64,000 nt of DNA from Camillea tinctor. Lineage: Eukaryota > Ascomycota > Sordariomycetes > Xylariales > Xylariaceae. A program made the position numbers and the translations under genes. Every line of letters begins with the position of its first letter. The stretch's first letter is position 1. The notes under the pieces were generated by a model, which made no database searches, had not been told where the DNA came from, and worked only from the letters and a program-made list of their open reading frames with translations. This document shows, one piece after another, positions 10,867 to 21,890 of this stretch. The stretch spans positions 248,001-312,000 of the forward strand of contig MU394052.1 of NCBI GenBank assembly GCA_022578605.1, read 5' to 3'.

Positions 10867-12205
10867 TCAGTTATCAAGCTCTTGATAAGTTAAAGCCAAA
10901 ATGATCTGGCAGATTTCTTTGATGTCTCTGTAATCTTCAATGTAGTAAGGGCCAATCGATTCCATTTTGAGAAAAGATTGGTTGATTGACCGGCCGCTAA
11001 TATAGTCCACGTAGGCTGCGTCGTACGTCCCTTTTGAAAGCCAAAGCTCGTTTTTATCTTGTGATATCAAGAATCGCCTATTAAACGGCTCGCAATTAGA
11101 TGTAGACCAAGTGAAATCTAAGGGTATAAGTTACGTACTTATCTGATAGGCCATCCTTGCGCATCTCTTCAAGGTTTTCGGGCGGCTCTTGGGCAATCCA
11201 TGCAGCCATCTGACATGCTTCTTGTGCTCTGATATCTACGGCTTGGGGATGCGTATGGCGAACCTTCTTTTTCGTCTCTATCAATACCAGGGTCTTACCA
11301 CTACCTTTTTTCGTCAAAGTTCCATCCGTACAGGCAGTGAATAGCGGAGTAGTTCCATCTCGGCGTAGAACTGTGAATTTCTTCTGCTTGGTCTTACAGT
11401 CCATAAGTTCCACACCCTTGACGAATACAGTCACTGCTCTTATCAATAGGATAGTGGAGGTGATCACCTCCATCTCAGGCTCTTCATCATCTTGTAGCCT
11501 TGCCGTCTCTCTCGTTTGAGGCGAGTTTGCTTCATACACTGGCGAAGACTCGGGTATTGGTGAAGACTCAAGGATTGATGAAGACTCAAGGATTGGCGTA
11601 GACCCTAGCTCAGAAAGAGGTGAAGAGCCGGTCTCGATATCTAAATCCAGGTTCATAGGTTCGGAATAATCTTCTTGGTGGGGACGCGAAGGAGTTGGAG
11701 TAACAGGAGTTTGGGGGCGAACCGATTGGTCGATCTGAGCTCTAGAAGCCTGAGATCTGGTGAAGGGGGGGCTGAATGTTACCTTGTCGTCGGTCTCGAT
11801 GTTGGCGGAGCCTGTTATGTATCGGTGTGACTGGAGAACAAGAGCAAATGCACCCAGTGCCATCGCTTCGTGGGTTGCTAGACTTTTTCCCTGATTATTT
11901 TTGACCCATTCCGTAAACGTACCGAAGCTTTCAATCTGCTCTAGGGCAAGTTGAGCAGCAGACTTTTTTTCGTTAGAAACGAAGTGGTGAGAGTTAGAGC
12001 GGGAGTCTTCAGAGGTCATCATATGCGGACACCAAAGAACATGAAGGAGAAGATACTGTATATCTCCAATCTTGGAACCAGATGCCATTGTATAGGCATC
12101 GTCATGGATAGAAACAGAGAGAGCATTTTCGATTCCACATCGTTCGGTAGCAATCAGCCAAACCGATAGGTTGGGAGGTAGAGTTCGAAGGGAAATTCCA
12201 GCCAT
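10867..12205 (-). CDS. Fungal orphan protein with PD-(D/E)XK-nuclease-like C-terminus
   Basis: Protein of unknown function from a family seen only in filamentous fungi. Exons 12205-11139 and 11077-10867 join in phase to 425 residues. Residues 1-130 are a predicted folded region without a known motif; residues 145-245 are Pro/Ser/Glu-rich and disordered, with tandem ILESSP-type repeats. The C-terminal part has Asp294 (TACTDG) followed by a strand ending Glu310-Thr-Lys312 (VLIETKKK), then an EACQMAAW helix and a RFLISQDKNELWL strand pair. This D-x15-ExK layout resembles the PD-(D/E)XK nuclease-like core, an inference from pattern alone. An ATG at 12223 could add six residues. A run of about 20 A lies upstream (12320-12339). 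It sits in AT-rich accessory DNA beside another orphan gene. Confidence 0.7.
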
Positions 12206-13969
12206 AACGAGAGATAAATGCAAAGTAAATCTGATCGACCTAACAGTTCTGAAGTAGGAAAGAAACTAAAAAGAACAACGCAAAAATGCCTAGACGTCTA
12301 GATACTTATCTACCACTCAAAAAAAAAAAAAAAAAAAAATAAGCACCAAACGTTCCGCTAACTTTTGGCAACCGCAACAGTTCTGCTTAATTTTGAGGAA
12401 GTCGCAAGTAAGCGATACCATATGGGAGTAGCAAATGTTCCACTACGCTGACCCCCCCTAAACCTGCTAAGTATCGGGAAACATACCTAGATATCTGTAA
12501 GAAGGAAATGAACAAGCTCTCCTTGGTAATTGTCACAGTCGCCGACCGTGGCCGTGGCCATATATACCACCATAGATTTCATAGCGGTCGGCTATGAAAT
12601 TCTGATATCCTTTTATTGGATAGCCATTACGGCCGATGGTCTAGTGGGTTGGTGGTCGATATCCCCATTCGTCACAGTAATCGCGATTGGTGCCTTGAGA
12701 AATTTCCCCTCTTGGATATCAGTGATTTCTTTTCTAACGTCCTGCCCTTGCTTCATTAAATATGCCAACGGTCCTAGTTTGATGCATCTGCTACCTAGAG
12801 TAGTTACAGTCGAACTTTTCCTGGCTAGACTTGGAAGGTAGCACTGACAAGTAGCCTCTAACATCTGCAAAGAACACATCACTTAGCAAGCGCATCCCTG
12901 TGGCATGGGACTTACATGGAGAAAATGGATTAATAGGATGTAAAGATGTTGGTGTACTAAGGTACTGAACCACTGTCAACCCCTCTTTTATACCCCTATA
13001 GGTGTTTGTAGCACCTTCTCCAGGAAATATAAAGACTCCCAAAATATTGAACTGCAAGACCGACTTGGAATATGGCTTGCCGCACCTAAGATGCCCTTTG
13101 TGACGTGTAAGAAGTATAAAATTAAAAGAGAGCGAGGGGCTAAATACATAGCCATCTGATTAGGTACTAGATCTGAAACTTGCCATAGAGTTATACTATA
13201 ATGCTTATCATGAAGCTACCATCACGGTAGTGCTAGAGTTATTTTCGCCCTTCCTATTGAGTAATTCTAGCAGATTTGTTTTATTAAATAGGGCTCCTTA
13301 ATTCCCGATTTAATACAGGCTTAAAGCTTATTATTTTATAAGTATCACTGTCATGTAAGCTAGAATAGTATGTAAATCATTTTTAACTTGACTTTTGGCG
13401 AGGCTTATGATGTGGATCTAATATCCGAACCGTTGATAACAGTAAGGTGGGACGATGACACGTTGTTGCAGCTGCTAGATCTCAGCAGTACCTACCTATT
13501 TATAAAGGTTAGTTAAGAAATTCCGACTTACCCCACTGAACTAGGGATAGTGAAGAGCCAGTAGAGTGTGATAATGTTGGGGTGTAGCAAGAAACGCGGA
13601 AAGTTACCTGAGATTTAGTAGCTTATTAGGAAGGCTAAAGCCTTTCCAAAGTTAAGGTTAGGTTCTTAGAATGTATCTGCTGCCTCAGCAAGGGGGGAAT
13701 AAAGGTTTTGCTTAAACTCTAATCGCGCGCTAGAGGTGTTAGCACTCTTTTTATTGGCCAGATGTTTATTATGCGGTCAATGCTGTTGTCCTAGTGTAGG
13801 CAACAACTCCATTATCTAGTAATCCATTACACCATGTCCATCTACCTCGAAAAGTATTAAGACCTTCGTCCCCCCCTCCCCCCCAGGATATCTAGCAACA
13901 TAAAACCTTCGCATCTCGGTGCACATTTAAAACCAACTCGATTGAACTTCCACACGATCGCCCTTCGCG
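12206..13969. other. AT-rich spacer with a possible gene relic
   Basis: Between two divergent orphan genes. A minus-strand stretch (13057-12613) has open frames and a plausible intron (GTAAGT donor near 12917, TTTGCAG acceptor near 12866), but joining gives no recognisable protein. The rest (13100-13900) is AT-rich with no coding signal. Confidence 0.4.
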
Positions 13970-14989
13970 ATGTCGCATTCAACCCAGACCACAGATTCTA
14001 ACTCAAACCAACCAGGCATGGATCTCTGTACGACGTTTCTTGGCCGTCTTCGCTCTTCCGCGCATCAGTCCCCGTCCCCCTACGTTAAGCAGAGGTACCT
14101 AACCCGCTTCAACGTTAAGTGTACGCGCCTCGACTTCAATACCGGAAACCCAGAAGATGATGGCCCAGTGTTTCTCAAACTACCGCCTTACGATAAGATG
14201 AATGCTATCGCCCAAGAGAACGATTTCATACGAGACCAATCCGTCCCTTACGTGGAAGCCGACCTTAAGGGATCCATGTATGAGGCGCTCTGTGTTGGGG
14301 AAGCTCTCACACATAAGTGGTCTGGGTGGGTTCCCAAAACGATGTCCGACGGCAAAGATATGCAAGCGCTTAGTCCCTGGGACTGGTGTTGGTGAGTGAT
14401 CCTTGAATGCCTTGATTATCTATTCTAAGCGGATGAGTACTTAAATACGCTAACTTGAAAACTACAAGGACGGTTGGTGATCGTCTCAGGACCAACAGAT
14501 TCGAATGGGCTACTCTGCTTGTTTATGAGCTCCGTGACAAGTCTAAGCTAGACACAATGTGTGTTCTGATGAACAGCACTTCGTTTGATGATATGACACC
14601 TTTTTTAAGCGAGATCTGGTGCATCTTACGATATAGTGTATGCAAAGTGCGAGATCACCATGGTCATTTTCTTGAAGCCCCCGTAAGTTTATAAGAATGT
14701 TATTTTCATATGTGCGTTCTTAGTTAACATCTTATTAACCATAATTAAGGTCACTATTGTGTCACTTTCAGGGAGAGACGCCCGTATCGTGCAAGGCTAT
14801 ATTGACCCCGGTGCAAACGGTCTTGTCGTGCGAATGTCGCACATTATTCACCTCAATCAAGACAAGGAGAAAAACATGGAAGGAATCGTGCAGCTTGCTC
14901 GTTGGCTCTTCGCTGAGCCATGCAGAGAATCACCTGGTCATAACGAGGAGGTGGAGCTGGTTATGAGAAAAAAAGCAAGATTGTGCTGA
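13970..14989 (+). CDS. Fungal-specific hypothetical protein
   Basis: Protein of unknown function. Three exons (13970-14391, 14469-14682, 14750-14989) with GTGAGT and GTAAGT donors join in phase to 291 residues. The part FEWATLLVYELRD through MTPFLSEIWCILRYSVCKVRD and the following TIVSLSGRDARIVQGYIDPG resembles a family of cytosolic fungal proteins common in accessory regions. No signal peptide, membrane segment or catalytic motif is visible. The N-terminal 30 residues are Ser/Thr/Asn-rich. It is divergent from the PD-(D/E)XK-like gene at 10867-12205, with a 1.8-kb AT-rich gap between them. The exon model is supported because all three exons keep phase and lack internal stops. No function is proposed. 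Confidence 0.7.
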
Positions 14990-15916
14990 ATAGTTTTCGA
15001 TACGTACCGACACCCTTATTGGCAACTTAACTACCTAGGTACCTAGGGCGTTATGAAATGACATGGTGGTGTGAGGACTAGGGGAATTAGGAACCGTGGC
15101 TTAATGTATATATATTTCGTTGCTTTACCATAGTTGGCGTTCAGCTTTTGCTTTCTTAGTTAGTCGGCAGCAGTCAGATCTTATGCATTCCTTTGCCTTA
15201 TTTTCATTCATACACCCTTTACACAACTAAACAGTATGGTGGTTGGGTGTCGTGGACTATAAATTAAGGTCTGACCTTAAACCTTCACAGCCTCACACAA
15301 CTGAGGGGAGCAGGCCTTCACTATCCTTGGTTCAGTGGAGTAAGGTTATACACGAATATTGCAGCCCGAGGCATCTATCCTTCTTACGTATCTTAGGCGT
15401 GTTAGTATCGCTGCATTTATACATTCCATTCATGCAGTATTTTTTATTAAAAAATTAAATGCCTATACTGCCGCAATATGTAGTTGATGTCACAATTGCG
15501 CAGGTGGAACAGATAAGGCCGCGACCTCTTGAACTCTAGCTGCTAGTATTTACTCTACCACTCATGTGAGGTACTCAAACCTCGTCACAAACACAGAGCT
15601 CGTGAGAGAATAAACTTAATGGAATAGAGGTCTATTCCCAAGTCCTTTTGCTATCTAGAGAGCGAAAATGTGTGTGTGTGTGTGTGTGTAGAAGGAGGAA
15701 GCTAGCTAATTATGAGTGCCTTAGGGAGACCTAAGGATAAGTCATGTGCACAGGCCACCTAAGGTGGGGTGTGTGCTGACTTAATAATTCATGCTACCAC
15801 TGAGGTCCTTGCGTTGTGGACCTTTAAGCCGTTAGACAATGATGTTAACAGTATCTTCATGTTTTAAAGGGTTCATCCAAGACCTCCACAGCCCTAGTTC
15901 GTTGTGAATATAAAGC
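14990..15916. other. Convergent intergenic spacer with a GT microsatellite
   Basis: Holds a TACCTAGGTA palindrome (15032-15041, extended by a further CCTAGG) and a (GT)n run at 15670-15689. An open frame at 15243-15458 has no recognisable content. Confidence 0.55.
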
Positions 15917-16720
15917 TTACTCAGTTTCCCCGTTGCTTCGTTGACTGGAACTTGGTGGCGATTTCTGCTTTGTAGAGGTATCCCCGGAAGTCATAGGCAA
16001 GATATTGGAGAGGCCCTTTTTTGGTGATGGTGGTGACCACCAGAATAATGGGTACCTTCGTTGGATATTATTTGTGAACATTGCAATGGCCACAATCATG
16101 GTAGATGAAAGGAGAACTACCGCCAAGAAGTACCAGTCTAGTTGGTTGATTGTTGCGTCCAAGACAGGCAAAAGTGCTGTTGCCCCAGCAGGTGGATGAA
16201 TCGTCTTGGTAAATTGCATGACCACAATGGCAGTCGCTGTAGCCAATGAAGCAGCAAGCCATGCTAGCCAGAAATGATGGCTTCCGTCATCGTGTAGATG
16301 GTAGTGTATATCGAAAATTCTGGTATATATAATACCAGTCAAGGCACTTATGAAGTGGCCTCCTAGAACCGCCCGAGGCTGTGCCAGAGGTGAATCGATC
16401 GCTCCAAAGCAAAGTACAGCAGATGCCCCCTTTTTCGACCCCCATGTGTAAGTAAGTTAACCTAGTGCAAAGGGGAAGATTCAACTAACATAGGAGGCCA
16501 CGAGAGGCGGAACACCTCTTTCAATGAAATATGCAGATTGGCCAAAAATAGCCTGAAGCACTGCCAACCCACCGAACGCACCGATGAAGGCCCAGATATA
16601 TGGTACGTAAACAGGTGTTGGGGGCTGGATCTTGCCGGTCGAATTTTGACGCAAGCCGAACCAGCGAGTTATCCACGGGGCAATAGAGTCGACATGGAAT
16701 GGCGAGGAGAAGTATTTCAT
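15917..16720 (-). CDS. HPP-family integral membrane protein
   Basis: Integral membrane protein of the HPP family (PF04982). Exons 16720-16490 and 16429-15917 join in phase 0 to 247 residues. The signature HPPAGATALLPV is present, preceded by AQPRAVLGGHFISAL and followed by hydrophobic helices (WYFLAVVLLSSTMIVAIAMF), making about four membrane segments. The C-terminal 40 residues are hydrophilic and Ser/Lys-rich. The donor GTTAGT is slightly off consensus, but the join regenerates VASYGASAVLCFGAIDSPLAQPR, a typical family stretch. A plant relative transports nitrite; the fungal role is not established. An upstream in-frame ATG (16795) would add 25 residues, and the start at 16720 is preferred by family length. 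Confidence 0.85.
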
Positions 16721-17721
16721 GTTGGTCGATTGTAAGGAGTGCGGTAAATAAAACAGGACTGTGGCGAGTGATGAAAGATCGTATGTTGGGGACAAGTAAG
16801 ATCAGTTTACGAACATCGAGTTTTTATTTTAATTATCGTCGTATCAAAATTATGAGGCCTTTAATGTCTGTGGAGAAGTTTGTAGAACAAAATTTTTTCT
16901 TCTTTAACAAACAAGTGGTCTCGCTCTCAACATTGCTATTACCTTTAGTGCGGTTAATGCTACGTTAACAATTCTAGTCCAATGCCACAAATAGCACAAA
17001 GTGTCACAAGATACCTAGAAAGTTAGGTATTAAAGATGTTGTGTGAGTTACTAGTATTATGGCTACTTGTGATATCCTTCCTTATAATTAAATGCAGCCT
17101 ATTTGTTTCGTAATGAATGCGTGCTGCTATGTGTCCCATGATTTAATATGTCACTCTTGATAACGGGTGAGGCGATCTCAGATTTTAGGGGCTCATCAGC
17201 GCTTGTATAACTAAAGCTTTAGGTGTGATTCCACATATATTGCTTCTTATATCAGCTTATTCTTTGTTTTTTTTTTTGGTTTTTGGTTTTTTTTTGCTTA
17301 TTTGTTTATTTATTTTTTTGTTTGTTTGTTTATTCGTCTGTTTTGTTTGTTTGTTTAACGTCTAGGCTGGAGTGGCGTGTGCCTCTCTCTTGCAACTTCC
17401 CTAAGGGTATGGGACGTGGCAAGCTATAAGTGTAGCTATCAGTGCAAGTGTATCTACATTTAATGAAGCCATTCCTTGCTTCGAGGGCTCAACGTTCCAT
17501 AATCAATGGCTGCTACCTGCCGATCCTGCTGATTTGCTGCTGTGTGATTCCATTCTAAGTAGCTTACACCTGAAGTAGCTAACATAGTTAGGCCCTTCCT
17601 TCCTGAGCTTCATCCAAATCAAGTCGGATGAAAGCAGAAAGGGGATAATCAGGACTCCTGTATTATCAGGACTCGTGATAGAAGCCGCCGTGGTCCAGAC
17701 TGGGGAGCGCCGTGTCACGGA
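16721..17721. other. Divergent intergenic spacer, T-rich
   Basis: Upstream of the HPP gene. AT-rich, with a T/TTTG-rich tract at about 17263-17358. No coding signal beyond an unsupported minus-strand frame (17503-17838). Confidence 0.55.
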
Positions 17722-17762
17722 CCACCTCAACACGTGACATCTATAATCACGTGTTAAGGTGG
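17722..17762. repeat. Near-perfect 16-bp-arm palindrome with two CACGTG cores
   Basis: Arms 17722-17737 and 17747-17762 are complementary at 15 of 16 positions, separated by a 9-nt loop. Each arm holds CACGTG, the core E-box bound by bHLH factors. It could act as a duplicated binding site or as a cruciform/hairpin. Confidence 0.75.
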
Positions 17763-17836
17763 ATGGACCCACAGAGCAATGCCTTTCGTTAGAAAGGGCT
17801 ATATAAGCTGGCTTTGCGCGCCGAGGGGGGGTAGCC

Positions 17837-17931
17837 ATATACTGGATATCATCGCCAACCTAGCCACCTAGCTATACATTAGATTTCATCGCTGACCTAG
17901 TCATATACCAGGTTGCATCGCCAACCTAGCC
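17837..17931 (+). repeat. Three imperfect 29-bp repeats
   Basis: Units at 17837-17865, 17874-17902 and 17903-17931 share the core CATCGCnnACCTAG. The first and second are separated by 8 bp and the last two are adjacent. Confidence 0.7.
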
Positions 17932-18004
17932 ATATAGGTGGTGCATGTGGCTAGGGGTGGCTAGGGGTGGCTAAGGGGAAAGGTGGGTCGGCGCAGCGCT
18001 GCAA

Positions 18005-18080
18005 CCAATGAGAAGCAATATTTAGTGACCAATTAAAAGAGGTTTTCAAATAACCAATCAAATCGCAAAGCCCGACCAAT
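18005..18080 (+). promoter_or_regulatory. Four evenly spaced CCAAT boxes upstream of TCF25
   Basis: CCAAT occurs at 18005-18009, 18029-18033, 18054-18058 and 18076-18080, all on the plus strand, with spacings of 24, 25 and 22 bp. The last is about 86 bp from the ATG. CCAAT is the site of the fungal CBC/HAP complex. Confidence 0.65.
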
Positions 18081-18165
18081 CAGATCGCAAGAGGCACGGT
18101 AGGAATTTTTTTTTTCCTGCGGGTAGGGAAGTAAACCTTTCTAACGAAAGGCATAAACATCCTCA

Positions 18166-20379
18166 ATGTCGAGTCGACAGCTAAGAAAGCTTAACAAGCA
18201 GAGGGAGCTAGAAGCACCCCATGCGCAAACTCTCACCGAAGAAGACTCGGAAGAAAGCGATGATGCGCCCATTCAAAAGTCGAGACCTAGCATGTTCTCT
18301 GGATTTGCTGCCTTAGGAGACCAGGACGAACAGGATGATGAGGATGAACACGAAAATGATGATGAAAATAAGGAAAAGGACGAGACCACTTTAGTCCCTG
18401 CTCCCTCCCAACCGATAGAAACCGCAAAGACCTCGTCTAAGAAGAGCAAGAAGAAGAAAAAGAAGACTAAGAAGCCGGGAACTTCTACCACAAAAGAAGA
18501 ACCCGGCAAACAGGACGATATGGATGAGATCGACCAAGCACTTCGGGAACTTGCTTTATTAAAGAAGCCTGGCACTTCTGGCACGTCGGCTGGCGACAGC
18601 GGCAGCGACGCGGTCTCGAAAGCCTATGAGCGAATCTGCGAGCTCCTCCGCATAAATACATACCACTTGAAGGTCATCAACGAAATGCGCAACCTTTTTG
18701 GTCGTGAAGCTATCGCTGCCGCGCAGAACGAAGAAGACGAAGAGCGCACACGCGCTCAGCGTCAGCGGCGACCGCTACAGCAACAAGTCGATCTAGAAAC
18801 CTACCTCAAAGGACAGCCAGGCAAGTCCCTACCTGAGGTAACTCTACGGCGGAACCCATTCTTGCCTGGCAAAGACAGCTGGCCACGGGCATCCACTGAG
18901 GGCCTTGCCATGACACAGGTGAAAACCGAGCAAGCGACAGCTCGACCAGGGACGGTCGAGTTTGTGTTTTCACACAGTCCTGCATACAACGATCTTGAAA
19001 ACCAATTTTTTGGCCTCGTCCAAATGTATGACCCCATGCAGCTGGTCCATTTTCTTCACCGCCATCCATACCATATTTCCTGCCTCATTCAAGTCAGCAA
19101 AGTTGCAAAACAAGACCAGAACTCGGCTCTTTCTGCCGATCTATGCGAACGTGCCCTATTCACATTCGGTCGCGTCTCATCTTCGGCTTTCCGGCAGAAA
19201 CTAGAGGAAGGGAAAGCCAGACTTGACTTCAAACGACCAGAGAACCGACAATTCTGGCTGGCAGGATATCACTATCTAAAGAGCTTGATCTTCAAGGGCA
19301 CATATAGGACTGCATTAGAATGGTCTAAGCTGCTCTTCAGCATGGATCTGAGTGATCCGTACGGGATAATTCACTTCATACACCCATTAGCCATCCGGAC
19401 GCACGAGTCTAAATGGTTCATCGACTTTTGCGATTCTGAGGCGTTGGATGAATGTGATACTGCACAGGACTACATCAGACAGACACTCGTATTAGCGAGA
19501 CTACAGCAGAATGACACGGCTGGTGCCAAGGCTCTTCTCCTAGAAGGCATGGAGCGGTTGCCGTGGCTGTACGGTAGCCTCTTTAAGTCTCTCAATCTCG
19601 ATGTCCCTAAGGCTATATGGGGTCTCCCGGCTAGGGATCCAGATGAGGAATTTTACACAGAACTCTACGTACACCAAACCAAGGCGTTATGGGATAACGC
19701 GCAGACCATAAGCTTGCTGAAGGAGGCATCCAGCATAGCGAAGAAACCCGAGCTTGCAGCACTCCCCTATCCGCCAGTAGTAGGACGAAATGTTGGCAGG
19801 TTTGTCTATTTGGACAACACACCCTCTTTGATGGGTATGGTTCCCAGAGGAATGCTCAGTGAATCACCAAATTGGGAATTCGACCCACTACCACCTTTGC
19901 TTAACGAGAACGTCTTCTCATACGAGTCGCAAAAGTTGCCATGGGAAGATCGAAATGGTGCTGGTGGCCTGAGACTCCCCAGCGACATCGAAGCCATACG
20001 ACGAATCCTAGAAGGGGCAAGACGGGAGGGCGCTCCCCGAGATGTGCAGAGGGTTTTCGAAGATGCACTTGCTGAGGAAGAAGCTGCAGGAGCGGAGGAC
20101 GGGAACGAAGGCGGCGGTGTTGGAGCCCTAGGCGGATTTGTGCAGGCGTTCATGGACTTTTTGAGACCTGTGAGCGGGGAACGAAGGGATAATAATGATG
20201 AAGACACGGATTATTACTATGATTCCGAGTTAGAGAACACAATGCCAGGAGCCTGGGCAGAGGATTCAGGGGCGGAGGACTCGGATCTTGAACTCCCTCC
20301 GCTAATGCCAGCGAATGACCGGCAGGCCGAGGAAGAAGATTCGACAGACGACGAAATGCCCCATTTGGCACCGGCGTAA
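18166..20379 (+). CDS. TCF25 / Rqc1 homologue, ribosome quality control
   Basis: Homologue of human TCF25 and yeast Rqc1, a subunit of the ribosome quality control complex that handles stalled nascent chains on 60S subunits. The gene is a single 737-residue exon. The N-terminus (MSSRQLRKLNKQRELE) fits the family. Residues 20-130 are acidic with a Lys-rich block (KKSKKKKKKTKKPG). From about residue 165 the TCF25 helical-repeat region follows, including NPFLPGKDSWPRAS, FVFSHSPAYNDLENQF, PYHISCLIQVSKVAKQDQ and ENRQFWLAGYHYLKSL. The C-terminus is again acidic. Intron-free structure is unusual for this window. The promoter is highly structured, with an inverted repeat and four CCAAT boxes directly upstream. 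Confidence 0.93.
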   Translation: MSSRQLRKLNKQRELEAPHAQTLTEEDSEESDDAPIQKSRPSMFSGFAALGDQDEQDDEDEHENDDENKEKDETTLVPAPSQPIETAKTSSKKSKKKKKKTKKPGTSTTKEEPGKQDDMDEIDQALRELALLKKPGTSGTSAGDSGSDAVSKAYERICELLRINTYHLKVINEMRNLFGREAIAAAQNEEDEERTRAQRQRRPLQQQVDLETYLKGQPGKSLPEVTLRRNPFLPGKDSWPRASTEGLAMTQVKTEQATARPGTVEFVFSHSPAYNDLENQFFGLVQMYDPMQLVHFLHRHPYHISCLIQVSKVAKQDQNSALSADLCERALFTFGRVSSSAFRQKLEEGKARLDFKRPENRQFWLAGYHYLKSLIFKGTYRTALEWSKLLFSMDLSDPYGIIHFIHPLAIRTHESKWFIDFCDSEALDECDTAQDYIRQTLVLARLQQNDTAGAKALLLEGMERLPWLYGSLFKSLNLDVPKAIWGLPARDPDEEFYTELYVHQTKALWDNAQTISLLKEASSIAKKPELAALPYPPVVGRNVGRFVYLDNTPSLMGMVPRGMLSESPNWEFDPLPPLLNENVFSYESQKLPWEDRNGAGGLRLPSDIEAIRRILEGARREGAPRDVQRVFEDALAEEEAAGAEDGNEGGGVGALGGFVQAFMDFLRPVSGERRDNNDEDTDYYYDSELENTMPGAWAEDSGAEDSDLELPPLMPANDRQAEEEDSTDDEMPHLAPA

Positions 20380-21890
20380 ATGGAAAAACACATCGCAAAA
20401 GCACATATTGAGATGGGCACTAGTTTTCGATGGCCATCCTCAAGATAAGCTTGAAAGTAGGAGATTTTTAGGATCTACATGTATGCGTATCAAGCTATTA
20501 CACGGCGAGCTACACAAGTGTGCCAAGACGGCAGTTCTGTAAGGGGAGTGGTGTAGAAGAGCAGGGAACAGATAAGCTCGATTGGACGATGGAATCTTTC
20601 TGTCAAGACAAAAAAAGCGTGGTTGTTATGTATCTCATATTGACACATAATAGGCCTACCATGCAACAACTAGACACGATAGGTGGTGTACCTATGGGAC
20701 TACGGGACTGTGGGACCAAGTGTGGTCAAAAATGGAAAATTAACCATGAAATCCGGGGGTAGATGATCAGTCCGTTCCATGGTCGGTTTCTGTAGTCGAC
20801 CGATCTAAGATTAGCCATGAGCAAGTTTTCGGCTTGGTAATGCTAGTGGTAATCAAGGATCTATTGGTTTCATACTGGGTAAAGAGAAGGGACCCTGGGG
20901 GAACGCGCGGTGCGAGAGAATGAGAGAAAATAAAAGCTCGGGTTTCATTCTGTAGCTAAATGAAGGGGATCTTTGTCTAGCACGCGAGAGCTGAGGGTGA
21001 AGTCGTCAGGTCAGATGTAGCATACAGTAGTCAGTATTTATTATATGCACTGTAAATGTAAGCGAAACTATCCTTTAGAAAGGCGAGTGATTTATGCCCA
21101 AAATGCGCCGCACTGTGCTGGGTACAGGCGAGGCCCCCTTTCGAGGGGTAGGCTTGTACTGAGTACTGAAGCGCCTAATGTGCCACTGATCAATGGTGGG
21201 GAGGTGGGAGGGGCTTTGAACGTCAGTGATGTGCCCCTCCTTCTAAACTACCTAGGTACACTACTACCAACTCAGCTGGCAGTCTGTTGCCATATTTTCC
21301 CGTATCTTTTTTTTTTCCTTTGTTCCAAGACGAGACACAACCTGACGTGATTGAGCCAGACCAATTATTAATACAACCTGAGCCTGGAACCAACACCACT
21401 TACACCACCACCACTACCACCACTACCTACCGCTGCCAGTAGACCGTGCTACATACCATCCGGCATTACCTTACCTTACCTTACTTATACACATATAAAT
21501 TCCCACACACGTAACCAAGAAAAAAAAGTTGTCGTGTCCTCTTTCCCGAGCCATCCATCCATTCCATCCATCTCATCCTATTCATCTATTCTTGTACCTA
21601 GGTACGCAGATTACCTCGTAACCCTTAGGTAAGTAAATTCCCTTACCTCACTTTCATCTGTTCCACCAGGGTATTTATAACACCCTCTCACTCCCCCCTC
21701 CCCCCCCCTTCCTCTCTCCTCCTCCTCCTACTACTTAAACATCCAACCCGGCCGTACTCTAATCGTTTGCTCTTGTCTTCTAGTTTCGTCGCATACATAC
21801 GCAGCTACGCAAAGCATTCCCTCTACCATTCCTTCGTTCACTACGGTCTCTATCTAGTTATCTGTCGATCCACCCTTCGATCTCACCACC
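20380..21890. other. Intergenic spacer and ATX1 promoter
   Basis: Holds two TACCTAGGTA palindromes (21249-21258 and 21595-21604) and C/T-rich tracts just upstream of the ATX1 gene (21700-21730). No coding signal was seen. Confidence 0.6.

Larger units (their letters stand above)
17779..18154. repeat. 376-bp segment bounded by a 19-bp perfect inverted repeat
   Basis: Positions 17779-17797 are the exact reverse complement of 18136-18154. Each arm is itself a small palindrome (CCTTTC, four bases, GAAAGG). The right arm ends 11 bp before the TCF25 start codon. The structure resembles a MITE or a looped regulatory unit; no target-site duplication is obvious. Confidence 0.7.

Noticed and set aside
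21764..21772. TTTGCTC before ATX1 as a copper-regulator (Mac1-type) site
   Set aside because: One 7-mer is weak evidence, it falls in a pyrimidine-rich leader, and control of ATX1 by such a factor in filamentous fungi is not established.
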